A stretch of 64,000 nucleotides of DNA, from positions 248,001 through 312,000 of the forward strand of contig NZ_QURB01000003.1 of NCBI RefSeq assembly GCF_003402975.1. Direction: 5' to 3'. This document shows, one piece after another, positions 54,573-63,913 of this stretch (the stretch's first letter is position 1; each line of letters starts with the position of its first letter). The notes under the pieces are model-generated. The model saw only the letters and a list, made by a program, of their open reading frames with translations, was not told the DNA's origin and made no database searches. The DNA is from Brumimicrobium aurantiacum. GTDB taxonomy: Bacteria; Bacteroidota; Bacteroidia; Flavobacteriales_D; Crocinitomicaceae. The position numbers and the translations under genes were made by a program.

Positions 54573-55149
54573 CTCTTAATTTTGATGCGAGCTCATAGTT
54601 TTCTTCTTCAACAGCCTTATCCAATTGCGTTTCTAATTCTTTTACTGTTAAATTAGAAAGTTCACTTTTATCTTCAGAAGAAGGTGTGTTTTTCTTCGTT
54701 TTTTTAATTGGAGTAGGTGTTTGTTCTTCGATGTCATCTTGGTCTAATCGAATACCCGCAGAGCTAAGGATGTTTTCGTAGGTATAGACATCACATTCAA
54801 AACGAACTGCTATTGCTATGGCATCTGAAGTTCTGGCATCTATTTCGATCTCTTTTCCGTCTTGGTCACAAATTAATTTTGCGTAGAAAATCCCTTCTTT
54901 AAGATTGTAAATAATTACCTCCTTTACAGTAACATTAAAAGCCTCTGCAAAATTCTTAAACAAGTCATGTGTTAAAGGACGTGAAGGTGTCATATCTTCC
55001 AATTCGATGGCAATTGCTTGTGCCTCGAAACCACCTATAATAATCGGTAATCTTCTCAATCCATCAACCTCTGATAATACTAAGGCATAAGCTCCAGATT
55101 GTGTCTGACTGTAAGATAATCCAATAATTTCCAGTTTTACTTTTTCCAT
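54547..55149 (-). CDS. Bifunctional nuclease (BFN/DUF151) with UVR motif
   Basis: 200 residues. Residues ~1-140 are a BFN domain (KLEIIGLSYSQTQSGAYALVL, PIIIGGFEAQAIA, RPLTHDLF, IDARTSDAIAIAVRF). The C-terminal ~35 residues (KELETQLDKAVEEENYELASKLRDEI) are a UvrB/UvrC (UVR) motif, a common fusion in this phylum. BFN proteins have been reported with RNase and DNase activity in plants; the bacterial role is not settled. It overlaps the nupC-like gene by 26 bases, so the two are probably coupled. Confidence 0.9.
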   Translation of the reverse strand: MEKVKLEIIGLSYSQTQSGAYALVLSEVDGLRRLPIIIGGFEAQAIAIELEDMTPSRPLTHDLFKNFAEAFNVTVKEVIIYNLKEGIFYAKLICDQDGKEIEIDARTSDAIAIAVRFECDVYTYENILSSAGIRLDQDDIEEQTPTPIKKTKKNTPSSEDKSELSNLTVKELETQLDKAVEEENYELASKLRDEINKRTS

Positions 55150-55235
55150 ACTTGGCTAAAGTTCTTGATTTTGAATAGTAAATAAAAGTAATTCGCTTTT
55201 AATCATGAATAAACATTATTAAAAACAAATAACAA

Positions 55236-55261
55236 ATTAGGGAAGCTTATGCCTCCCTAAT
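55236..55261 (-). terminator. Intrinsic terminator of the etfBA operon
   Basis: ATTAGGGA (55236-55243) and TCCCTAAT (55254-55261) pair perfectly; on the minus strand the stem is followed by a T-rich run. It lies just after the etfA stop. Confidence 0.7.
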
Positions 55262-55298
55262 CTGATATCATGTAAAAATAATATTTATTATCGAATGA

Positions 55299-56240
55299 TT
55301 AGTTCGAAGCTTTGAATTTTTTTACTGCCTCAGTTAATTTAGGCAATACTTCGAAAGCATCTCCAACTACTCCATAATCTGCAGCTTTAAAGAATGGTGC
55401 TTCATCATCAGTGTTGATGACTACGATTGTTTTCGAACCATTTACTCCTGCCAAGTGTTGAATTGCACCTGAGATACCTGCAGCAATATACAAGTTTGGA
55501 CGTATCGCAACACCTGTTTGACCAACGTGTTCGTGGTGTGGTCTCCAATCTGAATCAGCTACTGGACGAGAACAAGCTGTTGCTGCTCCTAATTCTGTTG
55601 CTAAATCTGTAATTAAATTCCAGTTTTCTGGTCCTTTTAAACCTCTACCACCTGAAACAACTAATTCCGCTTCTGGTAATGGTATGTCTCCTTCTGGAAG
55701 TTTTGTTTCTTTCACTGTAACACGAGAATCACCAGCATTTCCGTTAAATTCTTCTACTGCTGCGTCAGCTCCAGTTTCTTCTGGTTGGATTGAGTTAGGA
55801 AGCAACGCGATAATTTTCTTATCTGTGTTTACCTTAACAAAACCATGTGCTTTTCCAGAAAATACGTTAACTGGAATAGTTCCATCTTCTTGAGGTACTC
55901 CAGTTGCTCCTGCAACTAATCCAGCGCTCAATTTAACAGATAAACGTGGTGCAACAGCTTTACCAATTAAATCGTTAGAGAAAACAATTGTTTCTGCTCC
56001 TACGTTTTCAGCTGCTGTGGCTACTAATCTTGTGATTTGTTGCTCATCGATTCCTTCAAATGAACGATCAACTAAAACTTTGCTCGCACCGTATTTACCT
56101 AACTGTGCTAACATTGAATCATCGGCTTTACCGTTTGTTACAACAGTAACATCGCCTATTTTTTTTGAGTAAGTAACTGCTTCGAATGCATTTTTAGCAA
56201 TCTTTTCACCGTTACTATTTATATATACTAATACTGACAT
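55299..56240 (-). CDS. etfA: Electron transfer flavoprotein subunit alpha
   Basis: 313 residues, usual length. The C-terminal FAD-binding half is conserved: VVSGGRGLKGPENW at about 189-202, ACSRPVADSDW, HEHVGQTGVAIRPNLYIAAGISGAIQH and VINTDDEAPFFKAADYGVVGD. ETF shuttles electrons from acyl-CoA and other dehydrogenases to ETF-quinone oxidoreductase. It follows etfB by 26 bases in the same orientation. Confidence 0.95.
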   Translation of the reverse strand: MSVLVYINSNGEKIAKNAFEAVTYSKKIGDVTVVTNGKADDSMLAQLGKYGASKVLVDRSFEGIDEQQITRLVATAAENVGAETIVFSNDLIGKAVAPRLSVKLSAGLVAGATGVPQEDGTIPVNVFSGKAHGFVKVNTDKKIIALLPNSIQPEETGADAAVEEFNGNAGDSRVTVKETKLPEGDIPLPEAELVVSGGRGLKGPENWNLITDLATELGAATACSRPVADSDWRPHHEHVGQTGVAIRPNLYIAAGISGAIQHLAGVNGSKTIVVINTDDEAPFFKAADYGVVGDAFEVLPKLTEAVKKFKASN

Positions 56241-56266
56241 ATTTAAATTCTTTTTTTCGTGGGTGA

Positions 56267-57007
56267 TTATATTACTTTCGCTTCGTTGTGTAGCAATTCT
56301 ACCAACTCATCCATGTTGTTTGGATCAATTAATTTAACTGCAGATTTTGGAGCTGGTAAAGCATATTTTACAAAAGAAGTTTGTTTCGCTGCATTTGTTG
56401 GTTCAACAACATTCAACGGCTTCTTTCTCGCTGCCATAATTCCACGCATGTTTGGAATACGTTGTTCAGCCATTCCTTTAGCACAACTTACAACCAATGG
56501 TAATTCAGCTTCAACTGTTTGAACACCACCTGTAATTTCTTTATCAAGTGTTGCTGTTGTTCCGTCAACATCAAGTTTTTCAGCCAATGAAATAAATGGC
56601 ATATCTAAATGCTCTGCAATCATTCCACCTACTTGTGATCCATTATAGTCAATTGTTTCTTTTCCTAAAAGAACTAAATCATAAGCACCTTCTTTAGCGT
56701 AAGCAGCGATTTCAGCAGCTACTTGACTTGCGTCTTCAGGCTTAACATTAATTCTTGTTGCGTCATCAGCACCAATTGCTAAAGCTTTACGGATCGTTGC
56801 GTCATCTTCTGCTGTTCCTACAGTAACTGTAGTTACGCTTCCTCCATGAGCTTCTTTTAATTCCAGTCCTCTCACAAGCGCATACCACTCATCATAAGGA
56901 TTAACAATATATTTAACACCACTTTCGTCAAATTTCGTGTCACCATCAGTGAAAGAAATTTTTGTGGTTGTATCTGGGGCTTTACTAATACAAACGAGTA
57001 TTTTCAT
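56267..57007 (-). CDS. etfB: Electron transfer flavoprotein subunit beta
   Basis: 246 residues. ETF-beta hallmarks: KILVCISKAPDTTTKI at the start, NPYDEWYALVRGLELKEAHGG, ADDATRI, LLGKETIDYNGSQVG and the C-terminal signature GGVQTVEAELPLVVSCAKG.. RIPNMRGIMAA. It binds AMP and partners EtfA. First gene of the etfBA pair, with a promoter at 57038-57045 upstream. Confidence 0.95.
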   Translation of the reverse strand: MKILVCISKAPDTTTKISFTDGDTKFDESGVKYIVNPYDEWYALVRGLELKEAHGGSVTTVTVGTAEDDATIRKALAIGADDATRINVKPEDASQVAAEIAAYAKEGAYDLVLLGKETIDYNGSQVGGMIAEHLDMPFISLAEKLDVDGTTATLDKEITGGVQTVEAELPLVVSCAKGMAEQRIPNMRGIMAARKKPLNVVEPTNAAKQTSFVKYALPAPKSAVKLIDPNNMDELVELLHNEAKVI

Positions 57008-57037
57008 ATAATTAAGTTATTTATTTTTTGTCTTGTA

Positions 57038-57045
57038 CAAAAATA
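57038..57045 (-). promoter_or_regulatory. Promoter -7 element of etfBA
   Basis: TATTTTTG on the minus strand matches TAnnTTTG, 31 bases upstream of the etfB ATG. Confidence 0.5.
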
Positions 57046-57303
57046 GAAAAAGATTTTTCATTACAGCTAATTTTTACAATGTATGCATAGTAAATCTAAA
57101 ATTATTCTGATTTTTCTACTGTTTTTTTTTCTGCATGAAAGATAAGAATTTATATGGGATTATGTGTTAGTCAACCAAAGTCTTTCTTAAACTTTTGTAA
57201 AAGAGAAGGGTTTAAATTTTCTAAATAATTCTGTTTGTCTTTTTTCGATGCAATTATATTCGTGAATTATCTAAGTTTAGTTTTTGCAATTCTCAATTTC
57301 TCG

Positions 57304-57311
57304 TATCTTTG
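57304..57311 (+). promoter_or_regulatory. Promoter -7 element of tatA, near-leaderless
   Basis: TATCTTTG matches TAnnTTTG and ends four bases before the ATG at 57316, so the transcript should start at or beside the start codon. Confidence 0.55.
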
Positions 57312-57315
57312 CGAC

Positions 57316-57711
57316 ATGTTATTATTCATTAATAGTATTGCTGGTTCGGAAATCATTGTGATTCTTTTATTTGTACTGATATTCTTCGGTGCGAAAAGTA
57401 TTCCAGGAATGGCCCGAGGTTTAGGAAAAGGAATTCGTCAAATTAAAGACGCAAGTCAGGATATTCAAGACGAAATTAGGAAGACAAGCACAGATATAAA
57501 ACGCGATATGAATGTAAATCGTGCGCTACATGATGCGAAGAATAGTCTTGAAGCTCCAGTAAAAAACTTTACCAAGGATTTAAAAGATTCTGCCACTGAA
57601 GTGAATAATAATATCAATGGTAGTCAGAAATACACACCTTCTCAATCTACGACAGAAACTCCTGAAGACACCAAAATAGAACATAAACTAGACCAAGAAA
57701 ATAATAAGTAA
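57316..57711 (+). CDS. tatA: Twin-arginine translocase subunit TatA/TatE-like
   Basis: 131 residues from the ATG at 57316. One N-terminal membrane helix (SEIIVILLFVLIFFGAKSIPGMARGLGKGIRQIK), the FGxKxxPxxxxxxGxxxxxfK pattern of TatA, then an amphipathic helix and a polar tail. It should form the protein-conducting oligomer of the Tat system; no tatC is adjacent. The start was chosen by the promoter and by the position of the membrane helix; the upstream frame is shadow. The stop overlaps the antiporter ATG by one base (TAATG). Confidence 0.85.
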   Translation: MLLFINSIAGSEIIVILLFVLIFFGAKSIPGMARGLGKGIRQIKDASQDIQDEIRKTSTDIKRDMNVNRALHDAKNSLEAPVKNFTKDLKDSATEVNNNINGSQKYTPSQSTTETPEDTKIEHKLDQENNK

Positions 57712-58655
57712 TGCTATTTAATCTTCTTTTAATTATTATAGGACTAGTACTCCTTATTGCGGGTGGTGAATCTCTTGTAAAGGGAGCTGTTGGAATAGCT
57801 GCAAAAGCCAGATTGTCAAAATTAGTTATCGGGATGACCGTTGTTTCCTTTGGAACATCATCGCCAGAATTATTGGTCTCGTTGCAATCTGCGCATGAAG
57901 GATTGCCAGAAATTGCCATTGGAAATGTAATTGGTTCTAACATTGCTAATATTGCATTAGTGCTCGGGGTAACAGTTTTGATTTTCCCAATGCCTGTTGC
58001 GAGAAATACTATTCGTTATGATTGGCCAATGATGATGATTGCCTCTGTGTTGTTTTATCTTTTCGCTTTCGATTTAGAAATTCAAAGATGGGAGGGAATC
58101 CTAATGTTTGTATCATTAATCGCGTTCATCATATTTATCATTGTACAGTCTCGTAAAAGCAATAAAGTTGAAAGCCTAGATATGCCTGAGATTGAAGAAA
58201 AACCAAATAATATTTCTATTGCTAAGAATATTTTCTTTTTAGTGCTAGGATTAATCGGTTTATACTTCGGTTCATATTGGTTGATTAAAGGAGCTAAATC
58301 AATTGCTGTAGATTTAGGTGTTTCGCAACATGTTATAGGTATTACGATTATCGCTTTTGGGACTTCGGTTCCTGAATTAGCAACAAGTTGTGTAGCTGCA
58401 TATCGTAAAGAAACAGATATTTCAGTTGGGAATCTAATTGGAAGTAATATCTTTAATATTCTTGCTGTACTTGGTTTAACTTCAATCGTTAGTCCAATTG
58501 CTGTAAAGGAATTTGTTCTTTCATGGGACTTACTTTGGATGATTGGAATCGCTATTCTAATGCTTCCTATGATGTTGGTGAAAAGAAAAGTTGGTCGTTT
58601 GAGTGGTGCTATTTTACTGGCTATCTACATTACTTATATCGTCACTTTATTCTAA
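57711..58655 (+). CDS. Calcium/sodium antiporter (CaCA family, YrbG-like)
   Basis: 314 residues with ten membrane helices in two homologous halves. The two alpha-repeats carry the family motifs SFGTSSPELLVSLQSA at about 44-59 and AFGTSVPELATSCVAA at about 223-238, each with the Glu needed for cation binding, and both followed by (I)GNxIGSNIxN(I). It exchanges Na+ or H+ for Ca2+. Coupled to tatA by a one-base overlap. Confidence 0.92.
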   Translation: MLFNLLLIIIGLVLLIAGGESLVKGAVGIAAKARLSKLVIGMTVVSFGTSSPELLVSLQSAHEGLPEIAIGNVIGSNIANIALVLGVTVLIFPMPVARNTIRYDWPMMMIASVLFYLFAFDLEIQRWEGILMFVSLIAFIIFIIVQSRKSNKVESLDMPEIEEKPNNISIAKNIFFLVLGLIGLYFGSYWLIKGAKSIAVDLGVSQHVIGITIIAFGTSVPELATSCVAAYRKETDISVGNLIGSNIFNILAVLGLTSIVSPIAVKEFVLSWDLLWMIGIAILMLPMMLVKRKVGRLSGAILLAIYITYIVTLF

Positions 58656-58676
58656 TCTGTTTTTTTTAGTAAAAAC

Positions 58677-59777
58677 TTATTTCAATTTAAAACTTGCAGA
58701 GATAGGGTAATGGTCTGATAAAACCTCCTCCATATATGTGTTGAATTGTATAGGAGTCATCTCTTTAGAGTGGAATATATAATCAATTCTTCCTGCTGGT
58801 ACTTTCCCTGCATAGGTTCTGGCCATGTGAATACTCCCTTTGTAAAAGGCATCATTGTAATGCTCATCTAGCATAGAATAGACGTAAGAAGTTGGTGGTT
58901 CGTTAAAATCACCACAAATGAAAACGGGATATGGAGATTGATTGGCGTGCTCAATTATTTTTTGCGCTTGACGTAATCTTAATGGATAAGCATTCTTTAA
59001 TTTAGAAACCAATCCTTTTATACGTTCAGTATAACTTTTTTGACTAGCAACTTCTGTATCAAATAAAGAGTATTCATCTTGCTGAAAACGTATGCTTTCT
59101 AAGTGGCAGTTGTATACTCTAACGGTGTCTTTTTCTATTACAATATCAGCAAATAGACTTCGTATGGTTTGGGATGAATCATTGATGATTTCGGAATGTA
59201 TGATTGGATATCTTGAAAAAATCGCTTGACCAGAAAACATATTTTTCAATTCTAATATCATTGTCGTGGTGTGATCTACGTAATTGCCTTGTCGTAAAAT
59301 GTCATCCATGGAAATCAATCTTGAATTGGTCTCGTCTTCTGCATACTCCTGTAAACAAAGGATATCGGGCATTTCTGAGTTGAACACTTTCCCAAATGCT
59401 TCTTTTCCGTTGTTTAATTCTGGTTTTAAGTTTTTATAAGCATCAAAAAGCCTTACGTTAAAAGACATTACCTTAATTTCCTGTCCATGTTCCGTTTGAC
59501 GAGGTTCCGAGTCGAATGAAATGCCGAAGTACTTCATATGCGTCGTGGTTCCAATAAGAATAACCAATAATGGAAAAATGAATTTTTTGCTGAACAAGAA
59601 GTTAAGGATCATCAAGACAATTGTTGCCAATAAAATAGCAGGATAAGCCAATCCAAATAATTGGAAAAACCATAGACTTTTAGGTGGGATAAAAGCACTG
59701 GTATAACTCAACAATAGTCCGATAGAAAAAATCAAGGTGGCAATACGGACGATAAATTTGATTAGGCCAAAAAGCAT
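58677..59777 (-). CDS. Endonuclease/exonuclease/phosphatase (EEP) family membrane protein
   Basis: 366 residues. Two to three membrane helices at the N-terminus (about 5-27, 33-58, 66-80) and then an EEP domain: VMSFNVRLFD at about 104-113, LCLQEYAED (catalytic Glu), VYNCHLESI, VFICGDFNEPP (GDFN) and the ending LSDHYPISASF (SDHxPI). This is the usual short Bacteroidota protein with a membrane anchor; substrate not known. Last gene of a mutL-rhomboid-rhomboid-EEP run, 16 bases after the second rhomboid. Confidence 0.9.
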   Translation of the reverse strand: MLFGLIKFIVRIATLIFSIGLLLSYTSAFIPPKSLWFFQLFGLAYPAILLATIVLMILNFLFSKKFIFPLLVILIGTTTHMKYFGISFDSEPRQTEHGQEIKVMSFNVRLFDAYKNLKPELNNGKEAFGKVFNSEMPDILCLQEYAEDETNSRLISMDDILRQGNYVDHTTTMILELKNMFSGQAIFSRYPIIHSEIINDSSQTIRSLFADIVIEKDTVRVYNCHLESIRFQQDEYSLFDTEVASQKSYTERIKGLVSKLKNAYPLRLRQAQKIIEHANQSPYPVFICGDFNEPPTSYVYSMLDEHYNDAFYKGSIHMARTYAGKVPAGRIDYIFHSKEMTPIQFNTYMEEVLSDHYPISASFKLK

Positions 59778-59792
59778 CGTGATGTTGTTAAT

Positions 59793-60710
59793 TTATTTGC
59801 TTTGATCGAACAGAATTTGCTTCTCTTTCTTAGTTAGACTGTCATAGCCTGATTTGGAAATTTTATCAAGAATAGCATCCACCTGCTCTTGTTTTCTTTT
59901 CTTATTTAAATTGTATTCTTCGTCAGTTTGTTGTTTTGCATCTTGATTAGAATAGCTTTTTCCTCCGCGTGTTGCACGCATTTTTGGTTTTTTATTAAAG
60001 CTGGCTTTTAGGTTTTCCACCGTGGTAATTGTGAAATTGACAATATTGTTTTTAGAACCAATATTTCTAATGGAAAGAAACCCGAAAATGGCCCCTCCTA
60101 AATGTGCGAAATGTGCTACGTTATCGGAAGCGCCCATTTGTAGAAGGTCAGATAAAATGAAAAAAGCGGCCAAATAAATCATTTTTATTTTGATCACACC
60201 AAATAGATGAACCACAGCCATTGGACGGTAAAATGCCGTAGCAATAAATATTGCGTTTACAGCTCCTGAAGCACCTAAAACGTATGTTTGGTAGCCTTGT
60301 AAGGCAGGGAAGATAGAATATGCAATGATTTGAAGTAATCCACCAAAAATTCCTCCTATGATGTAGGTGTATAAAAGTCTCTGATTGGAAAAGTAGGAAA
60401 GAAAAAACTTGGAGATGAAAAACAAGAACACCATATTAAACAAGATGTGCATCAAGTCAAAATGCGCAAAAATACTTGTGAAAATTCCCCATGGATGAGT
60501 TAGAAAACCTGTAATGTCTCCCCTTAATGTGAAAACGTTGTATATGAAACTTGTTAAAGGATTTTGACTTCCATTAGTAACAGATAGCCCACCAAAAATA
60601 AGTAAAATGTTAATCAATAGGAATACAACAACATTAATCCCTATGAGTTTGATGTGCATTTCACCATTTCTCCATTGATATTTGATTTCATCACTTAATG
60701 TACGATTCAT
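59793..60710 (-). CDS. Rhomboid-family intramembrane serine protease 2
   Basis: 305 residues. Six membrane helices in residues ~15-215; catalytic Ser in LGASGAVNAIF (GxSG) and catalytic His in HFAHLGGAIFGF. The C-terminal ~90 residues are cytoplasmic, Lys/Gln/Asn-rich, ending DSLTKKEKQILFDQSK. This is the longer of the tandem rhomboids, three bases downstream of the first. Substrates unknown. Confidence 0.92.
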   Translation of the reverse strand: MNRTLSDEIKYQWRNGEMHIKLIGINVVVFLLINILLIFGGLSVTNGSQNPLTSFIYNVFTLRGDITGFLTHPWGIFTSIFAHFDLMHILFNMVFLFFISKFFLSYFSNQRLLYTYIIGGIFGGLLQIIAYSIFPALQGYQTYVLGASGAVNAIFIATAFYRPMAVVHLFGVIKIKMIYLAAFFILSDLLQMGASDNVAHFAHLGGAIFGFLSIRNIGSKNNIVNFTITTVENLKASFNKKPKMRATRGGKSYSNQDAKQQTDEEYNLNKKRKQEQVDAILDKISKSGYDSLTKKEKQILFDQSK

Positions 60711-60713
60711 AGT

Positions 60714-61472
60714 TTAATAGAATTTTCTTTTGTCTTTTTGCCAAATTAATACAATGATAAATCCAACTATTGCCCCACCCAAATGAGCTAAATGAGCGAT
60801 GTTGTCACCAGGATTGTTTTGGAACGAATTGTAAAATGCAATTCCAACCATGATCATAACCAACCATTTGGCTTTTATTGGAATTGGCGGGAAAAGCAGC
60901 ATTAGTCTTGTGTTTGGGAATAAATATCCAAATCCAACGAGTACACCATAAACTGCACCAGAAGCACCTACAACTGGTACGGAGATTCCAGAAATGTAAT
61001 CTTGTACTAAATTATTGGTGCCTGGAATAATATTGAAGGTGTTGATTGATCCGTCGCGTAATTGAGCAATGTTGTCTTGAAGATTATAAAGGTCATAACC
61101 AGCTGCGATAAGGTCGCTTTCGATTGCAGCTACTTCAATGTAACCTACAATTTGATGTAAAAAGAATGCTCCAATTGCAGTGGCAACATAAAAGATGAAA
61201 AAACGTTTTGGTCCCCAAACCTGTTCAAGGGCCGATCCAAAGACGACCAGTGCAAACATGTTAAAGAAAATATGAAAAATTCCTCCATGCATAAAGAAAT
61301 GTGTTACCATTTGGTAAGGCTCAAAATATGGAGAGTTAAAAACATATCCTCCAAGAAGGTAGGTCATTGGAATTCCTTGCATTTCTCCAAGTTGCGTCAC
61401 GATAAACATGATTACATTCAGCAGCAGTAAGTTCTTTACTACTGGAGGCATATTTCCTAATAGGTTGTTCAT
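60714..61472 (-). CDS. Rhomboid-family intramembrane serine protease 1
   Basis: 252 residues. Catalytic Ser in VVGASGAVYGVLVGF (GxSG) and catalytic His in IAHLAHLGGAIVGF; Asn in HIFFNMFAL. Six membrane helices. Between helices 3 and 4 there is a longer insert (about 105-160, VEVAAIESDLIAAGYDLYNLQD) compared with minimal rhomboids. Its ATG overlaps the mutL stop (ATGA), so it is translationally coupled to mutL. Confidence 0.92.
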   Translation of the reverse strand: MNNLLGNMPPVVKNLLLLNVIMFIVTQLGEMQGIPMTYLLGGYVFNSPYFEPYQMVTHFFMHGGIFHIFFNMFALVVFGSALEQVWGPKRFFIFYVATAIGAFFLHQIVGYIEVAAIESDLIAAGYDLYNLQDNIAQLRDGSINTFNIIPGTNNLVQDYISGISVPVVGASGAVYGVLVGFGYLFPNTRLMLLFPPIPIKAKWLVMIMVGIAFYNSFQNNPGDNIAHLAHLGGAIVGFIIVLIWQKDKRKFY

Positions 61473-63343
61473 GATAGAAAATTATTCAGTTCTTCAATTG
61501 TTATTGTATTCAATATTTTTTTTCCGCTTGGAGAATATTGATGTTGCTCACTTTGAAACAAACGATCGATTAAGTAGTTCATTTCTTCTTCTGAAAGTGG
61601 TTTGTTCTTGGTTTTTGTGGCTGCGGCAGATAATGATAAAATTAATTCATGAACGAGTTCTCCTTTGTCGAGATCCTCATGTGTGATTTTATCAACAATT
61701 CCGTCTAAACATTGCGTTACATATTCTACTTCTAACATGGATGGAATGCTAGATAGAACCAATACATTTCCTTGCCAATCCCATGTAAATCCTAGTCTTT
61801 TTAAAGTACTTGTATTGTTTTCCCATTCTAGTTTTTGAGTACTTTGTAAGGTGTATTCATAAGGAAACATTAATTGCTGTTCTGAGATTGGCGAAAGCAT
61901 AAAGTGCTCCATCAATTCATCGTAAAGTATACGTTCATTGGCCCTGTTAATATGAACCAGCATAGCTCCAGATTTCACCTGTATTAAAAGTAGGTTACTA
62001 TGGAGTTGAATTTTGTTTGAACTCGATTTTAATGGGTCTTCAAATCCGATTTCTGTTTCCGAAGATTTGATTTCTTCTTCAGCTTCTTCTGTGATTTTAT
62101 AAAAATCCTCCCATTCCTCTTTATTGGGTTTGAGGGAATTTGTAGAAGCCGATTTAAATCCACTCGATAGAGCGCTTTTAGTTGTTGTACTTCCAAAATT
62201 TGAACTTCCCATTGATGGAGAAGAACTCGATTCTGTTTTAAAAGGATTATAAGTTGGATCTACCTGAATTTCTGGTTGCTTGATTGGTTCCTTTTGTTTT
62301 TCGAGTGATAAATCAAATTGTGATTCATGTTCGAAATCGAGACTTGGTGCAATGTTGTATTTACCAAGTGCTAATTTAACTGTACTACGAATGATGCTGT
62401 AAATACTTCTTCCATCTTCAAACTTTACTTCTGTTTTTGTTGGGTGAACATTCACATCGAGTGTCGTTGAAGGGACTTCGAGGTAAATGAAGTAGGAAGG
62501 ATGGTGTTTTTGTGCAAGCAAATTGTCATATCCACTCACGACAGCATGATTGAAGTAATTGTCTTTGAAAAATCGATCATTCACAAAAAAGTATTGCTCT
62601 CCTCTTGTTTTACGGGCGAATTCTGGTTTTACAATAAAACCTTTCACTTTTACAATGTCGGTTTCTTCCTCGATTGGAACTAATTTATTATTGAAATTTC
62701 TACCAAATAAATCAACAATTCTTTTTCTTAATCCTGCAATTTCAAGGTTGTGAATAATACTACCGTTGTGTGAAAATGTAAATCCAACTTCGGGATGTGT
62801 CAATGCAATTCTATTAAACTCTTCAACAATGTGTTTTGTTTCTACATTGTCTGATTTCAAGAAGTTTCTTCTCGCCGGTACGTTGAAAAACAGATTTTTC
62901 ACACAAATTGAAGTTCCTTTCGTCCTAGAACATGGTTCTTGAGATTCAATTTTACTTCCTGCGATTTCAATTTTGGTACCGATTTGCTCACCAGCTTCAA
63001 CCGTCTCCATATCAACATGGGCAATTGCTGCAATGGAGGCAAGTGCTTCACCACGAAATCCTTTAGTGCTTAAAGAAAATAAATCTGCAGCTGAAGAAAT
63101 CTTACTTGTTGCATGACGTTCAAAAGACATTCTTGCATCCATTTCAGACATCCCTTTTCCATCATCAATGATTTGAATCGATGTTTTTCCAGCATCTTTA
63201 ATGTGCAATTCTATTTGACTAGATCCTGCATCGACAGCATTTTCAATAAGTTCTTTTACAACTGATGCTGGTCTTTGAATAACTTCTCCGGCGGCAATTT
63301 GGTTGGCTATATTATCGGGGAGTAATCGAATTACTTCTGACAT
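61469..63343 (-). CDS. mutL: DNA mismatch repair protein MutL, degenerate endonuclease motif
   Basis: 624 residues. The GHKL ATPase half is intact: VKELIENAVDAGSS at about 30-43, IDDGKGM, TKGFRGEALASIA and the lid with SKIESQEPCSRTKGTSI; the following transducer has NVHPTKTEVKF. The linker (~345-440) is Ser-rich. In the C-terminal domain the position of the DQHAxxxE(R) endonuclease motif reads HINRANERILYDEL, so Asp and His ligands are replaced, and no CPHGRP motif is seen. It is probably a non-nuclease MutL unless the family in this phylum uses other residues. First gene of an operon with two rhomboids and an EEP protein. Confidence 0.93.
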   Translation of the reverse strand: MSEVIRLLPDNIANQIAAGEVIQRPASVVKELIENAVDAGSSQIELHIKDAGKTSIQIIDDGKGMSEMDARMSFERHATSKISSAADLFSLSTKGFRGEALASIAAIAHVDMETVEAGEQIGTKIEIAGSKIESQEPCSRTKGTSICVKNLFFNVPARRNFLKSDNVETKHIVEEFNRIALTHPEVGFTFSHNGSIIHNLEIAGLRKRIVDLFGRNFNNKLVPIEEETDIVKVKGFIVKPEFARKTRGEQYFFVNDRFFKDNYFNHAVVSGYDNLLAQKHHPSYFIYLEVPSTTLDVNVHPTKTEVKFEDGRSIYSIIRSTVKLALGKYNIAPSLDFEHESQFDLSLEKQKEPIKQPEIQVDPTYNPFKTESSSSPSMGSSNFGSTTTKSALSSGFKSASTNSLKPNKEEWEDFYKITEEAEEEIKSSETEIGFEDPLKSSSNKIQLHSNLLLIQVKSGAMLVHINRANERILYDELMEHFMLSPISEQQLMFPYEYTLQSTQKLEWENNTSTLKRLGFTWDWQGNVLVLSSIPSMLEVEYVTQCLDGIVDKITHEDLDKGELVHELILSLSAAATKTKNKPLSEEEMNYLIDRLFQSEQHQYSPSGKKILNTITIEELNNFLS

Positions 63344-63357
63344 GCTATAATTCCTGT

Positions 63358-63663
63358 TTATGGGTTTTCAAGATCAATGATTTCTGCAGTAAAAATATCT
63401 ACATAATCCAAAATGAAATATGTTGCCAAAAGTAAAATGGCAAGTATGATAATTAATCGGATATTGGCCGACCTTGATTGTTTGGTATATGAACTTTCAA
63501 TGCTCCAGGCATTTTGCATTTTTTCTCTTAAACGCAATTGTTGTTCCGTAGGCGTTGCATTGGCTTCGGCATCATAGGCCTTTCGCATGTTTTGAATACG
63601 CTCTTTACGTGCGTCATAATAACGCGGCGTATAATCAAACTGCTTTGTTTTATTCACTTTCAT
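63358..63663 (-). CDS. Conserved small membrane protein upstream of mutL
   Basis: 101 residues from the ATG at 63663, chosen because KVNKTKQFDYTPRYYDARKERI is the conserved beginning; an ATG at 63684 adds seven residues. One membrane helix at about 72-90 (LIIILAILLLATYFILDYV) and a Lys/Arg/Gln-rich N-terminal part. Function unknown. It precedes mutL by 14 bases in the same orientation, so it heads that operon. Confidence 0.75.
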   Translation of the reverse strand: MKVNKTKQFDYTPRYYDARKERIQNMRKAYDAEANATPTEQQLRLREKMQNAWSIESSYTKQSRSANIRLIIILAILLLATYFILDYVDIFTAEIIDLENP

Positions 63664-63913
63664 GAATTTTATTCGCTCCAACATATTGTTTTCGTCTTAA
63701 GATTTAAAAGCATAAAGATAAGGTAAAAAATACAGTTTTTATGTTTTTTTAATCATGTATTCACTCATTTTATAATCTTTTGGGTGATCAGAATTTTCCT
63801 TTGATTATATTTGGTATTTGTTAGTTGACACGCATTTTATTCAGGCGTATAGACAACATTTTTGTCAATAACAGGTTTCAATTTTATGTAATCTCATTTA
63901 AGCGAATTTATTT

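Larger units (their letters stand above)
57008..57315. other. Divergent intergenic region between etfB and tatA
   Basis: 308 bases with no gene. It carries the etfB promoter (57038-57045, minus) and the tatA promoter (57304-57311, plus); the central part shows nothing recognisable. A longer tatA frame starts at 57235, but its leader is not hydrophobic in the TatA pattern and crosses the promoter. Confidence 0.6.

Noticed and set aside
57235-57315. Longer tatA frame starting at 57235
   Set aside because: The additional residues cross the TAnnTTTG promoter and precede the real membrane helix; the ATG at 57316 fits both promoter and TatA pattern.
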